From Lachnospiraceae bacterium (GTDB lineage: Bacteria > Bacillota > Clostridia > Lachnospirales > Lachnospiraceae): DNA of 64,000 nucleotides. Positions within the stretch are counted from its first letter, which is position 1. Each line of letters opens with the position of its first letter. A program made the position numbers and the translations under genes. The notes under the pieces were generated by a model that was not told the DNA's origin, did not search any database, and was given only the letters and a program-made list of their open reading frames with translations. The stretch spans positions 28,147-92,146 of the forward strand of contig VSOB01000002.1 of the NCBI GenBank assembly GCA_009774625.1, in the 5' to 3' direction. This document shows, piece after piece, positions 52,475 through 61,500 of the stretch.

Positions 52475-54163
52475 TTATCCTTTTAACACAAACTTTCCAA
52501 CCAATACTTCCAGATTTTCCGACTGAGCAGACAGCTCTTCGCTTGTTGCCGAAGTCTGCTGCGCCGATGCCGAATTGCTCTGTATCACTTCGGAAATCTG
52601 CTCCACACCCATTTCAAGCTGTTTCATGGTTTCTGCCTGAGCTGTAGACAAATCACTGATTTCCTTAGTGGATGCCGCCAGCATCTTAATGCCGCCGATG
52701 ACGGACTCCATCGCCGTAGTTGCCTTCAGCGTAATCTCGTTGCCGTGTTCGATCTCATGAATCGAATCTTCTATCAGCTTCTTGGTATTCACTGCGGAAG
52801 TTGCACTGTCAGACGCCAGTTTGCCGATCTGGTCTGCCACCACTGCAAAACCTCTCCCGGCTTCCCCTGCCCTTGCCGCCTCAATTGACGCATTCAATGA
52901 CAACAGATTGGTCTGGGAGGCAATATCCTCGATCTCTGCAATGATATTGGCGATCTCTTTGGAGGTGGCATTGATACGCTCCATCGCCTGATTCAGATCT
53001 TTGATATCTTCATTGCTCTTCTCTGCGGCTTCTTCAAACTTCTCTGCATCCTCATGGGACTGATTTGCTTTTTCAGAACTGTGTATCACACCTTCCGTAA
53101 TATTCTGAATGGTGGCGGTCAGTTCCTCTACGGAACCGGCCTGATCGGTAGCGCCTTCTGCCAGCGCCTGTGCGCTTTCCGCCATCTGGCTGGCCCCCAG
53201 TGCCACTTCTTCAGATGCCTCGTTGATCTTGCTCATAGTTTCGCTCAGCGAATCTGTAATCATATCAATCGCTTCATTCAAAGCCCGGAAATCACCTCTG
53301 AAGCTGATCTCTGCAGTGACATTGAAGTTGCCTGCAGCGACCTCACTCAATACTCTTTCCAGTTCTTTGATGTATGTACTCAGCGTTAAGGTAGCATCTT
53401 TGAAATGCTCTGTCATCTCACCGATCTCATCAGGATACATAGGCTCTATCACAACGCTCAGATCACCGCTGGCCAGTCTTGCCGACGCATCCTTTACCTT
53501 GCTGATCGGCTCTGCTAGCAGTTTGGCCACAAATCCGGCAAACTGCATGGAAATCAGAATGGCAACCACAATCACCAGCAGCATAACACCTGCCAGTACA
53601 TAAGTCTGGATCGTCAGTGCCGATTTGACCTCATTTCCCATTGTCACATTCAGGTCAATCAAATCTTCCACTGCATTGGTCAGCTGCTTAAGCGTGGGTT
53701 TTCCCTGTTCCAGCAGAAGATCAAAAGCCTCTTCGTCGTGATTTTCCAGCGCCAGCTTCTCTACCTGACCAAAAATCTCCCGGTAAACCGGCAGTGTTTC
53801 ATCAATAATAGCTATGTATTTAAGCTCTTCCTCTGTATTGCAGTTCGCTTTCATCACGGCCATCGCCTCGTCTGTCTGCTTCTGCAGTGCGTCTAACTCT
53901 GCCTGAGCATCTTTCAGTTCTGTTTCATCCTTATGCAGAATCATCTCTCTGACAATGGCCGGCTCCTTATTCAGGTAAGTACTGAATATACCGATCTCTC
54001 CCTGAGAAAATCCATTGTCAACCAGCGCATTGTTATATTTGATATTATTGCGAAGCAAAACAACCAACCCTAATATACTCGCCACACTGGCAATGATAAC
54101 CACCAGTGAGAAGCAGTATTTCAGCTTCTTCTCCACCTTCATCTCTTTTATTCTGTCAAACAT
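52475..54163 (-). CDS. methyl-accepting chemotaxis protein
   Basis: 562 residues. Membrane helices at about 15-34 and 186-208 flank a four-helix-bundle periplasmic-type sensor domain. HAMP follows ([18 protein letters not shown]), then a long signalling coiled coil with the hairpin tip [20 protein letters not shown] then [17 protein letters not shown], where CheA/CheW bind. Methylation-type Gln/Glu pairs flank it. No other chemotaxis or flagellar gene is in the window. The ligand is unknown. Confidence 0.95.
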   Translation of the reverse strand: MFDRIKEMKVEKKLKYCFSLVVIIASVASILGLVVLLRNNIKYNNALVDNGFSQGEIGIFSTYLNKEPAIVREMILHKDETELKDAQAELDALQKQTDEAMAVMKANCNTEEELKYIAIIDETLPVYREIFGQVEKLALENHDEEAFDLLLEQGKPTLKQLTNAVEDLIDLNVTMGNEVKSALTIQTYVLAGVMLLVIVVAILISMQFAGFVAKLLAEPISKVKDASARLASGDLSVVIEPMYPDEIGEMTEHFKDATLTLSTYIKELERVLSEVAAGNFNVTAEISFRGDFRALNEAIDMITDSLSETMSKINEASEEVALGASQMAESAQALAEGATDQAGSVEELTATIQNITEGVIHSSEKANQSHEDAEKFEEAAEKSNEDIKDLNQAMERINATSKEIANIIAEIEDIASQTNLLSLNASIEAARAGEAGRGFAVVADQIGKLASDSATSAVNTKKLIEDSIHEIEHGNEITLKATTAMESVIGGIKMLAASTKEISDLSTAQAETMKQLEMGVEQISEVIQSNSASAQQTSATSEELSAQSENLEVLVGKFVLKG

Positions 54164-54754
54164 GCTCTACCCATCCTTCCCTATGGAATCATATTCCATA
54201 CTGTATCCATCCTATCATTTCACTTTATCGGACAGCTTATCCCCGGTACTTTCGGCACTCTATTCTCATGTCAAGGTTCAGGCTTTTGCTTTCTGTCTGA
54301 AAATATAAGCTACGGATATCGTATTATAGTCTGATATGATTATACTATCAATTTCCCAAAATAACAACTATATTTTGACAGGAAAACCTTCTGTCTGATG
54401 ACCTCCATACTCTCTGCAGAAAAGTAGTGTGAAATTTTTCCGTCCCTTTGACCATCCCGGAATATTTTCCTGACTGATTTTCATTCTCAAATCTGAACAG
54501 AGCAAAGAAGGTTCGGATATGCCTGCATATAATGCTCATGTACGGTAAAGTAACACAATAATTTTAATAGTCCCTCTATTCCGTAAAATTAAGGGAAAAT
54601 TCATGGGAATATTAATACTGATATGATAAAATCAGATTGGAATTTGATGCAAAACACATTTGCAACTATCAGTTGACGAATTTCCATGCCTGAATGGTGG
54701 TTTTGCAACCAATGGTTTTGCTATCATTACGCCAAATAGAAAGGAGTACTGACT
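54164..54754. other. 591-base non-coding stretch with the chemoreceptor promoter
   Basis: On the minus strand TTGATA (54351-54346), 17 bases, TATAAT (54328-54323) forms a near-perfect sigma-A promoter for the chemoreceptor gene. From about 54400 rightwards the sequence becomes AT-rich, marking the start of the accessory island. No further gene or RNA was recognised; a 63-codon open frame at 54348-54539 overlaps the promoter and is not supported. Confidence 0.6.
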
Positions 54755-55159
54755 ATGAATATGGCAGACAGAATACAATATTTGAGAAAAGCCAAAGGGT
54801 TTTCTCAAGAAGAACTTGCGGACAAAGCGGGGGTATCAAGACAAGCAGTTTCAAAATGGGAAACGGGACAAAGTACACCCGACATAGAAAAAATTATTAT
54901 TATGAGTGAACTTTTTGAAGTCACAACAGACTATATTCTCAAAGGTATAGAGCCTGTTAATATGACCAATAGAAAAACTATTTATTCTCTATATTCAGGG
55001 TTTGCAGTATTATTTGCAACCATAGCAGGAATTTGGTCTTTCACAGCAAATAGATTTCGTATAGATGAATGCTATTCTATCGTAGTAGCAGGAGCAGCGA
55101 TCGGGTGTGCCATAGCGTTGATTATTCAAGTGATATCTAATTTATTTAGAAAAGAATGA
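54755..55159 (+). CDS. XRE-family regulator with C-terminal membrane helices
   Basis: 134 residues. The helix-turn-helix is textbook (MADRIQYLRKAKGFSQEELA, DKAGVSRQAVSKWETGQSTP, DIEKIIIMSELFEVTTDYIL). Two membrane helices follow (about 73-91 and 104-126). AAAGGAG lies 8 bases before the ATG. Base composition is clearly AT-richer than in neighbouring housekeeping genes, and it is directly followed by an IS remnant and the CRISPR locus, so horizontal acquisition is likely. Target unknown; nothing shows that it controls the cas genes. Confidence 0.88.
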   Translation: MNMADRIQYLRKAKGFSQEELADKAGVSRQAVSKWETGQSTPDIEKIIIMSELFEVTTDYILKGIEPVNMTNRKTIYSLYSGFAVLFATIAGIWSFTANRFRIDECYSIVVAGAAIGCAIALIIQVISNLFRKE

Positions 55160-55162
55160 TGT

Positions 55163-55890
55163 TGTCAGGATTAGTTGACACATTTTCCTCAAAGACTTTG
55201 TATCCTATTATTCCAATAGCTGATGAAATATCTCCAGATGACTGTCTTGAGTTCATCTATAGTCCTCTTCTCTGTGTCATAACGGCCATACAGCAGCTCT
55301 GATTTCATTCTGGCTCACATGCTCTTATAGCAGGCATGGCATCTTCCTCCTGCGCTGTTCATGCTTTGTCTTATGCCATATTGGCAGACCGTATCCCGGT
55401 ATATCTGGCTGGTATACTGGCTCTCTCTGTCACTGTGAATGACCGCTCCCCGGATGTCTGGATGGGCTTTGACGGCATTTCCCAGTGTCTGTACACATAG
55501 TGGGGCTTTCATGTTCGTATCCATAGCCAGTCCGGCCACACGGGAATCAAAACAGTCAAAAACAGCGGATCTCTTTTTCCTGTTCCTTAATCTGCTGGCG
55601 GAGCCGGACGCGTTCCTCATTAAATGTCATGGCGCTTTGCGGGGTCTGTGAGCCTGTTCCCAGATCAAGATTGCCAAACCGGCTGGCTCTTACCCAGCCA
55701 TATAGGGTGTTCTTGGGAATCCTCAGTTCTTCGGCATTTTCGCCTGTCCGGTTTCTTTTGCGGGCCTGACTGCCTGTACTTTGTGTTCGTGGTCATATTG
55801 CCTGTTCTCTGCCATTTTTGTTCACCCCTTATTCTCTTGATTATATACCCAATCCCTGAGAAGGGGGTGTCAACTTTTTTTATACCACAT
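55163..55890 (-). mobile_element. IS3-family insertion sequence remnant
   Basis: Both ends carry a related inverted sequence around AGTTGACAC: the left end starts TGTCAGGATT just after the XRE stop, the right end (read inward) starts TGTGGTAT near 55890. Inside are broken orfA and orfB reading frames. At about 730 bp it is roughly half the length of a complete IS3-type element. The right end lies about 20 bases from the last CRISPR repeat. Confidence 0.7.
55195..55815 (-). pseudogene. degraded IS3-type transposase (orfA plus orfB remnants)
   Basis: orfA begins at 55815 with MAENRQYDHEHKVQAVRPAK and shifts frame after about 28 codons; the family text resumes as RIPKNTLYGWVRASRFGNL and EERVRLRQQIKEQEKEIRC. 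It then joins orfB deep inside the catalytic domain, with FDSRVAGLAMDTNMKAPLC, AVIHSDRESQYTSQIYRDT (second catalytic Asp) and GIRQSMNSAGGRCH. A stop follows in frame, then ARMKSELLYGRYDTEKRTI and WRYFISYWNNR. The orfB N-terminus with the first catalytic Asp is missing, so the element is dead. Confidence 0.88.
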
Positions 55891-55908
55891 CATATTCTCC
55901 ATTTTTGT

Positions 55909-56671
55909 GTTTCTTACCCCTCTTAACTTACAAGGTTCTCAAACACTGTGTAAGGAATATGCGGAAATCATTTAGTTTCTTACCCCTCTTAACTTACAAG
56001 GTTCTCAAACCTGTCAACCTCTTTCTTTGCTCTGCCCTTAGTTTCTTACCCCTCTTAACTTACAAGGTTCTCAAACGAACCGCCTTTGTTGCGTGTTGGA
56101 AATGCAGTTTCTTACCCCTCTTAACTTACAAGGTTCTCAAACAAACGAAACCGGGAAATTTCAAGAAATGTAGTTTCTTACCCCTCTTAACTTACAAGGT
56201 TCTCAAACTGGACGGACATCGTGCGTATTTGGGAATCGGTTTCTTACCCCTCTTAACTTACAAGGTTCTCAAACAAAGGACGAACAGCTTGAGATTGCCA
56301 GGCTGTTTCTTACCCCTCTTAACTTACAAGGTTCTCAAACTAGAGAACAATCCCTCAAGGAGCGGTTGAAGTTTCTTACCCCTCTTAACTTACAAGGTTC
56401 TCAAACGGCGTCGTGTGTCTGCTGGTACATATGATAGTTTCTTACCCCTCTTAACTTACAAGGTTCTCAAACTCCTGCACAATGCCATTGGCTTTTTGCG
56501 TGGTTTCTTACCCCTCTTAACTTACAAGGTTCTCAAACCCTGTTGGGCTGATTCAGAGAAATATCTGCGGTTTCTTACCCCTCTTAACTTACAAGGTTCT
56601 CAAACTGCATATTTATCCTCCTGGTCGTGTTTATTGTTTCTTACCCCTCTTAACTTACAAGGTTCTCAAAC
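55909..56671 (-). CRISPR. type II-A CRISPR array, 12 repeats and 11 spacers
   Basis: Twelve identical 36-bp repeats (plus strand: starts GTTTCTTACCCC, ends TTCTCAAAC) begin at 55909, 55975, 56041, 56107, 56173, 56239, 56305, 56371, 56437, 56503, 56570 and 56636. Spacers are 30 bases, except 31 at 56539-56569. Orientation is minus: the crRNA repeat begins GTTTGAGAACC, complementary to the tracrRNA. The leader is on the csn2 side. Unusually, the terminal repeat away from the leader is not degenerate. All spacers differ from each other, and no match to other parts of this window was noticed. Confidence 0.98.
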
Positions 56672-56696
56672 CCCAATTAACGGGTTCTCACCGAAC
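56671..56696 (-). repeat. degenerate CRISPR-repeat-like sequence at the leader end
   Basis: Directly beyond the leader-proximal repeat, the plus strand reads CCCC-AATTAAC, then GGGTTCTCA and CCGAAC. The repeat has CCCC-TCTTAAC, six further bases, then GGTTCTCAAAC. The match is ordered and co-linear with a 6-base gap. It could be a decayed repeat or a leader motif shaped like the repeat for integrase recognition. Confidence 0.5.
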
Positions 56697-56728
56697 TTTC
56701 CGATTGGCCATCGGTGTAAGCTATGCTA

Positions 56729-57403
56729 TTAAAGATAAATGATGCATCGGTCTTTGTCAATGACACACACGTTTTCCTCTTCGGATTTTTCCTGGTACAC
56801 CGCTTCTATTAAAATCAGTTGTATTTTTCTGTAAAAGCATTCCTGGTACAGTCTTTTTAGTTCCTCTTTTGTCAGAAACAGCTTCAGATTTAAAAAAACA
56901 AACACGGTTTGTCCCAGCAATTCATGTACTATTTTCAGATATTCCACGATACATTCCAGCATAGTGTCTGTCTGCACATCGAGCCGCAGTCCGGCCATTT
57001 TTAAGACTTCCTGTATCCCCGGTTCTTCATCATACAAAAGATACAGACTGCTTTTTTCACAAATACTTTCCATGTATCCTATGTAACCCCGGTAAAATAG
57101 TCTCCGTTCTTCCTCAGATATCTGATCCATTGTTTTCCCGATTTTCTGGTATAGCCTGGTCAGAATTTTTCTATTGTTACAGTCCAGGGAAAACAGATCC
57201 TTTATCAAAATAAGAAACTTTTCCACAGGCAGGATTCTGTTCTCTTCTGATAAGACAAACCCGCCCTCGTTTCCTTCGCATTGTTCTCCCAGTTCCCGGA
57301 CGATCTGTGTTAACATAACCGTATTTTCCACTACAATTTCATTTACTTTATTTTCTTCCAGCTCCAGGCATATTCCATAATTACTATGTACCAGTTTTTT
57401 CAT
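56729..57403 (-). CDS. csn2: CRISPR adaptation protein Csn2 (short form)
   Basis: 224 residues, the length of the short Csn2 family. The start MKKLVHSNYGICLELEENKVNEI, shown in two parts in the family as a beta-hairpin, and the C-terminal FVFLNLKLFLTKEELKRLYQ and LILIEAVYQEK segments match. Csn2 forms a ring on DNA ends and helps Cas1-Cas2 with spacer capture; its presence defines subtype II-A. It follows cas2 by 9 bases and its final codons hold the likely array promoter. Confidence 0.92.
   Translation of the reverse strand: MKKLVHSNYGICLELEENKVNEIVVENTVMLTQIVRELGEQCEGNEGGFVLSEENRILPVEKFLILIKDLFSLDCNNRKILTRLYQKIGKTMDQISEEERRLFYRGYIGYMESICEKSSLYLLYDEEPGIQEVLKMAGLRLDVQTDTMLECIVEYLKIVHELLGQTVFVFLNLKLFLTKEELKRLYQECFYRKIQLILIEAVYQEKSEEENVCVIDKDRCIIYL
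56732..56760 (-). promoter_or_regulatory. probable CRISPR array (pre-crRNA) promoter inside the 3' end of csn2
   Basis: On the minus strand TTGACA (56760-56755), 17 bases, TATCTT (56737-56732). It lies in the last ten codons of csn2, so transcription would begin just after the csn2 stop and about 55 bases before the first repeat. A small hairpin CCGAT/ATCGG (56700-56714) lies in the leader. Confidence 0.6.
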
Positions 57404-57412
57404 GCTCTATCC

Positions 57413-57733
57413 TCATAATATCACCAGCCGTTCATCCGTATCCAGAACTTCCGCTTGTTTTTCTCCCACAATATATTCCATGCGTTCAAACTGCTTTTCA
57501 GTTACCTTTAATGCCTGCACCAATCCTTTTTCCGGCTTATTCTTTTTCAGATTTTCAATGATGGAATCTGTCATTGTGGAATTAAGCGCCAATTTGCAAT
57601 ACACGGACTCCTGAAGCATATAAAATCCGCTTTTGATTAAATATTTCCTGAATCTTGTATATTCCTTCCGGTCATGAGATGTCACAACCGGAAGGTCAAA
57701 CATAACCAATATCCTCATAAATCTATAACTCAT
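57413..57733 (-). CDS. cas2: CRISPR-associated endoribonuclease Cas2
   Basis: 106 residues. MRILVMFDLPVVTSHDRKEY contains the family Asp and beta-1 strand; YLIKSGFYMLQESVYCKL and VTEKQFERMEYIVGEKQ complete the ferredoxin-like fold. It bridges two Cas1 dimers in the integrase complex. It overlaps cas1 by 11 bases. An ATG five codons later is an alternative start. Confidence 0.96.
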   Translation of the reverse strand: MSYRFMRILVMFDLPVVTSHDRKEYTRFRKYLIKSGFYMLQESVYCKLALNSTMTDSIIENLKKNKPEKGLVQALKVTEKQFERMEYIVGEKQAEVLDTDERLVIL

Positions 57734-58595
57734 TCTGATAAAACCTTATGATGGCAACGTCCTTTTCACATAGCGCATCCAAAACACTTTTTGTATAAAT
57801 TTTAATGGCATTGTTCACATACTCTTTCCTCCCGGCTATTATAATTTCTGAATTCAGCACACCAACCAGCTCCATTTTTTCTTCTTGTCCAAATTTTTGC
57901 GGCTTCATCTGAAAAACTTTCCGGTCAATCAAAATACGGAACGGTTCCATCAGATCGGAGGACAGATTAAACGGGTTAAACATATTGTCATGAAAAATGC
58001 CAAGCTGCGTCATATAGCCATTGCAGGCCACTTCTCTGTTAAATGCTGATAAAATAATGCTGTATCCATAGTTCAGCGCTGCATTGCAGAGATTTTCCTC
58101 CGTTCTTGTAAAGTCCATTCCAAACACGGCATTAAAGTATACCTTAGCCGCATGCCCTTCCCGATTGGTCGTATCACCTGCCTGAATTTCCTTCAGATAT
58201 CCCTCCAGAATTCCCGCTTCTTCCTTGTTCAGTTCTGTAAGCAGTTCTTTTTGCTTTCTTATTTTATCGGACACGATTTCTGTCCAGACTGCCGATTTCA
58301 CCCACTCTTCCCAGCCAATCTGGCTTCTTACCTTTGCACTGGTGTCATGACTTCCATAAAAAGAAACCACCTCACCACAGGGATTTCTCTTTTCATCGCA
58401 GAAAATCACCTTTATTTTCCGTTTCAGCAATTCGCTGACCAGACTTGCTGTCAGAGATATGGCTGTTGATTCCAGCATCAGCACGGAAATTTCATGCAGA
58501 TATATTTTGGTCGTCGTATCCTTCCGCACCACCAGATATCCCAGTTGATAATCCAGCTTTGCACTGCTGGATACGACTACGATCCGCCAGCTCAT
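57723..58595 (-). CDS. cas1: CRISPR-associated integrase Cas1 (type II)
   Basis: 290 residues. The metal-binding residues are in REGHAAKVYFNAVFG (Glu), FNREVACNGYMTQLGIFHDN (His) and DLMEPFRILIDRKV (Asp/Glu). The N-terminal beta domain starts MSWRIVVVSSSAKLDYQLGY, typical for type II Cas1. It integrates new spacers with Cas2, Csn2 and Cas9. It overlaps cas9 by 4 bases and cas2 by 11, so the cas operon is translationally coupled. Confidence 0.97.
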   Translation of the reverse strand: MSWRIVVVSSSAKLDYQLGYLVVRKDTTTKIYLHEISVLMLESTAISLTASLVSELLKRKIKVIFCDEKRNPCGEVVSFYGSHDTSAKVRSQIGWEEWVKSAVWTEIVSDKIRKQKELLTELNKEEAGILEGYLKEIQAGDTTNREGHAAKVYFNAVFGMDFTRTEENLCNAALNYGYSIILSAFNREVACNGYMTQLGIFHDNMFNPFNLSSDLMEPFRILIDRKVFQMKPQKFGQEEKMELVGVLNSEIIIAGRKEYVNNAIKIYTKSVLDALCEKDVAIIRFYQNEL

Positions 58596-61500
58596 ATCGT
58601 TTTTAAATCAATCGTACATGAATATATGCCTGTCACAGATTGATCTATCAGCAAAAATTCTTCCTGTGCCGTTACTTCAATTCCGATTTTATCCGGACTG
58701 GCTTTCACGCCGATCTCCTTTGCATCCATACTCAGATTCTGACACTGTGTCACTTTCAACAGTTCCAGAAGGACGTTTACCTGCTCCCGCACTGAAAGCT
58801 CTGCAAACACCGCCTGCTTCTCTATCAGTTTTGTCCAGATTGGATTGGGTTTTCTCCGATAAATGGTATCTCTGTGTTTTATCACCAGTTCCTGATATAA
58901 TAACTCATTTTTTTCTTTTGTGATTCTCTTCTCCTTATTTTCCCTGCGGTCCTCTTCTTTTCCTGACTCCTTAAAATTCTCCAGGCCTTTGATATAATTC
59001 ACCCATTTCTGTGACAAGCACAGAGAAACCGCATTCTCCGCATAGATTTGCCGTCCGGTTCTTCCAGCCAGATTCATCAGATATCCATTGCGTTTCACCA
59101 GGGATCTCATTCTGATCTTCTTCCATCTGATCTCCGGACTGACCAGTCCCAGTGTTTCAATGCAGTAGTTCTTCCATGCTTCTTCATCTTTCTCCAGACT
59201 GGTTTTCAGATAAATCGGCATCTGTTCCAGTGTCCTGACCCGCTTCCCTTTTTTCTCATGTTCCACAAGAAAATAATATGCCCCGGATACACTGCTGAAT
59301 CCTCCATATTTTGTCACATCCCGCAGTCTTTCGTCACCGGATTTGACCGGAATATATCCCCGTTCCTTTGCTTCGCCTGCAGAATAAATCGTCTGCTCCG
59401 CAATCCCTCCATGTGCTTCGTATACTCTCTTAGTCAGCAGAGGGGTGTTTCTTGCCATCATGGCTCTGACCGTCCCAATTGTTCCTGCCTGACCGGCCTT
59501 CCAGGCCACCGCTCCATTTCTGACTACATCATACCAAAAGAGCTTGTCCATGTGATAGGCATTGCCTTTCTGATCTCTTCTGTACGCCCGGATAAAATTG
59601 GCCGGATTTTGTGTGAATTTAGTATAATAAACATTTCCGACCACAATATTAAGATACGCGTCGTGTGCATGATGAAAATCATTTACCAGACGGGACTTTA
59701 AAAGTTCTGTCTGATGCCGGAACGCCGAAACATTGCCTGCTTTCACAAATACAATTTCCGTTTCCGGCAAAAGCCGGTCAAGCAGCCCTGTTATATACTT
59801 TGTTGCCTGCCCGGTTTCCACGATTTGTCTGCTGATAAATCCCGCCAGCTCTTCATCCGTAAAATCCCAGCTTCTTGTCAGACGTTTGTATTTCTCCTGT
59901 GAAATAAACCCTCCGTCCTTCAGGCTTTTCCAAAGTCCCTGTCTGTCCCTGCGGACAGATGCTTCGATCGGAAAGGTATCACTTTTATGCCCATTGCTCT
60001 CTTTTTCCACTAAGACCAGATTGTTTTCCAGACTGTCATCTTTCAGGAAATGCCGGGGATAAATATGATCAATATCATACCGATTGCCCAATAACAGATC
60101 TTCCAGCGAAATCGGATGCCCTGTATACATGCATCTTCCCCTCTGGGTATAATATAAATACAGTTTCCTGCTTCTCAGATCATCTTCTGATAAATCCTGA
60201 ATTTCCTTCAGCCAGTTTCTGCTGTCCGCTTTGCATGCTTGATAAAGCTCTTCCAGCCTTTTCTTTCTGGAAACAGTCCGTTTTCCTTTTTCGCCCTCTC
60301 CTCTCGGCATCTCCACAAACAGTCTGGCAGGCGCTTCTCCCATCAACTGGCACAGTTCTTTCCAAATCAAAATTGTCTGCCAGACCATTCTTCTGACTGG
60401 TGCCGACAGATAGCTGTCCTCCAGATCATGATAACAAAATTCCCCAAGCAGTTTCTCCTGTTCCTGTATCTGCCCGGTCAAAGAATCCCGAAATGTAAAT
60501 TCCGCTCCCAGCAGTTCCATGAGATTGCAGTCTGTTTCCCACAATGCACGAATCAGGCTCCGCTTCACGCCATCTTTTCGGGAGCATCCCTGCAATTCCA
60601 GAAAATCCTTTGATAATCTGCCCCAGTCTTTCCACTTAAATCCGGAAATACGCCTGATCTGTGACTCAGTCAAATACTGTTTCTCTGACAATTCTCCATA
60701 GGCCTCCCGCATCAACTCCCCGGACATCTTTTTATCATTGGAATAAACGGTCCCCCAGAAAATAATCTGTTCTGCCATTTTCTGCATTTCCCGATTTTCA
60801 ATCTCATCACCAAGTATACTGCGAAACCTTCCGTATGAAGTCAGCGATTGATGAAATGTTTCGTCAATCCCGGTGACCGCCTCCTGCTCATCGGGCGAAA
60901 GAATCCCATTGACGCACAAATATTGAAACAGTTTTTTTCCTGTCACTTTTTTCCCTGTCAGAAACAATTCCCGGTAAATCTTCTGTTTCAATCCCACGTC
61001 CAGCTTTTCGCCCCGGATTTTTACATTGTTCAGCTCATTCAAAACCATAAATGCTTCATAGCGCAATGAATTTTTCGGTAAAACATATTTGCCTTTCATA
61101 TAGGTACATTGTCTTACCATCTTTAATATAAAGGCCTCTCTGGTTTTTGCCATATCTATTTTTTCTTCCATATTCCAGGGTAACACTCTGCCCGTTTCCT
61201 TACGCTGGATCCAGTTCCTGCCTTCTCCTCCTTTGACAGAAAGCGGCCCTACATAATAGGGAATACGAAACGCAAATAACTTACAAATACGCTCTGTTAC
61301 CGTAAGCCCATTTTCATCCTTCTCCCTTAAAAATGGAAGATATTTTTCCGCATTGCTCAATATCTTTTTCAATTCTGCAAGATGAACCTGATTGGGGATC
61401 ACGCCATTTTCAAAGGTCCGCTGTTTGGGAAGCAATGTTTCCTTTTCCAATTCCTGCTTTAAATAAAAAACCTCCTGATCTTCCTGCGGCATCAGATTCA

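Noticed and set aside
54348..54539. 63-codon open frame on minus in the AT-rich gap
   Set aside because: Its end overlaps the chemoreceptor promoter and it has no ribosome site or recognisable protein character.
55905..56732. Two long open frames with a repeated FLPLLTYKVLK peptide
   Set aside because: They are the CRISPR array read as protein; a 66-base period is divisible by three, so the repeat stays open in one frame.
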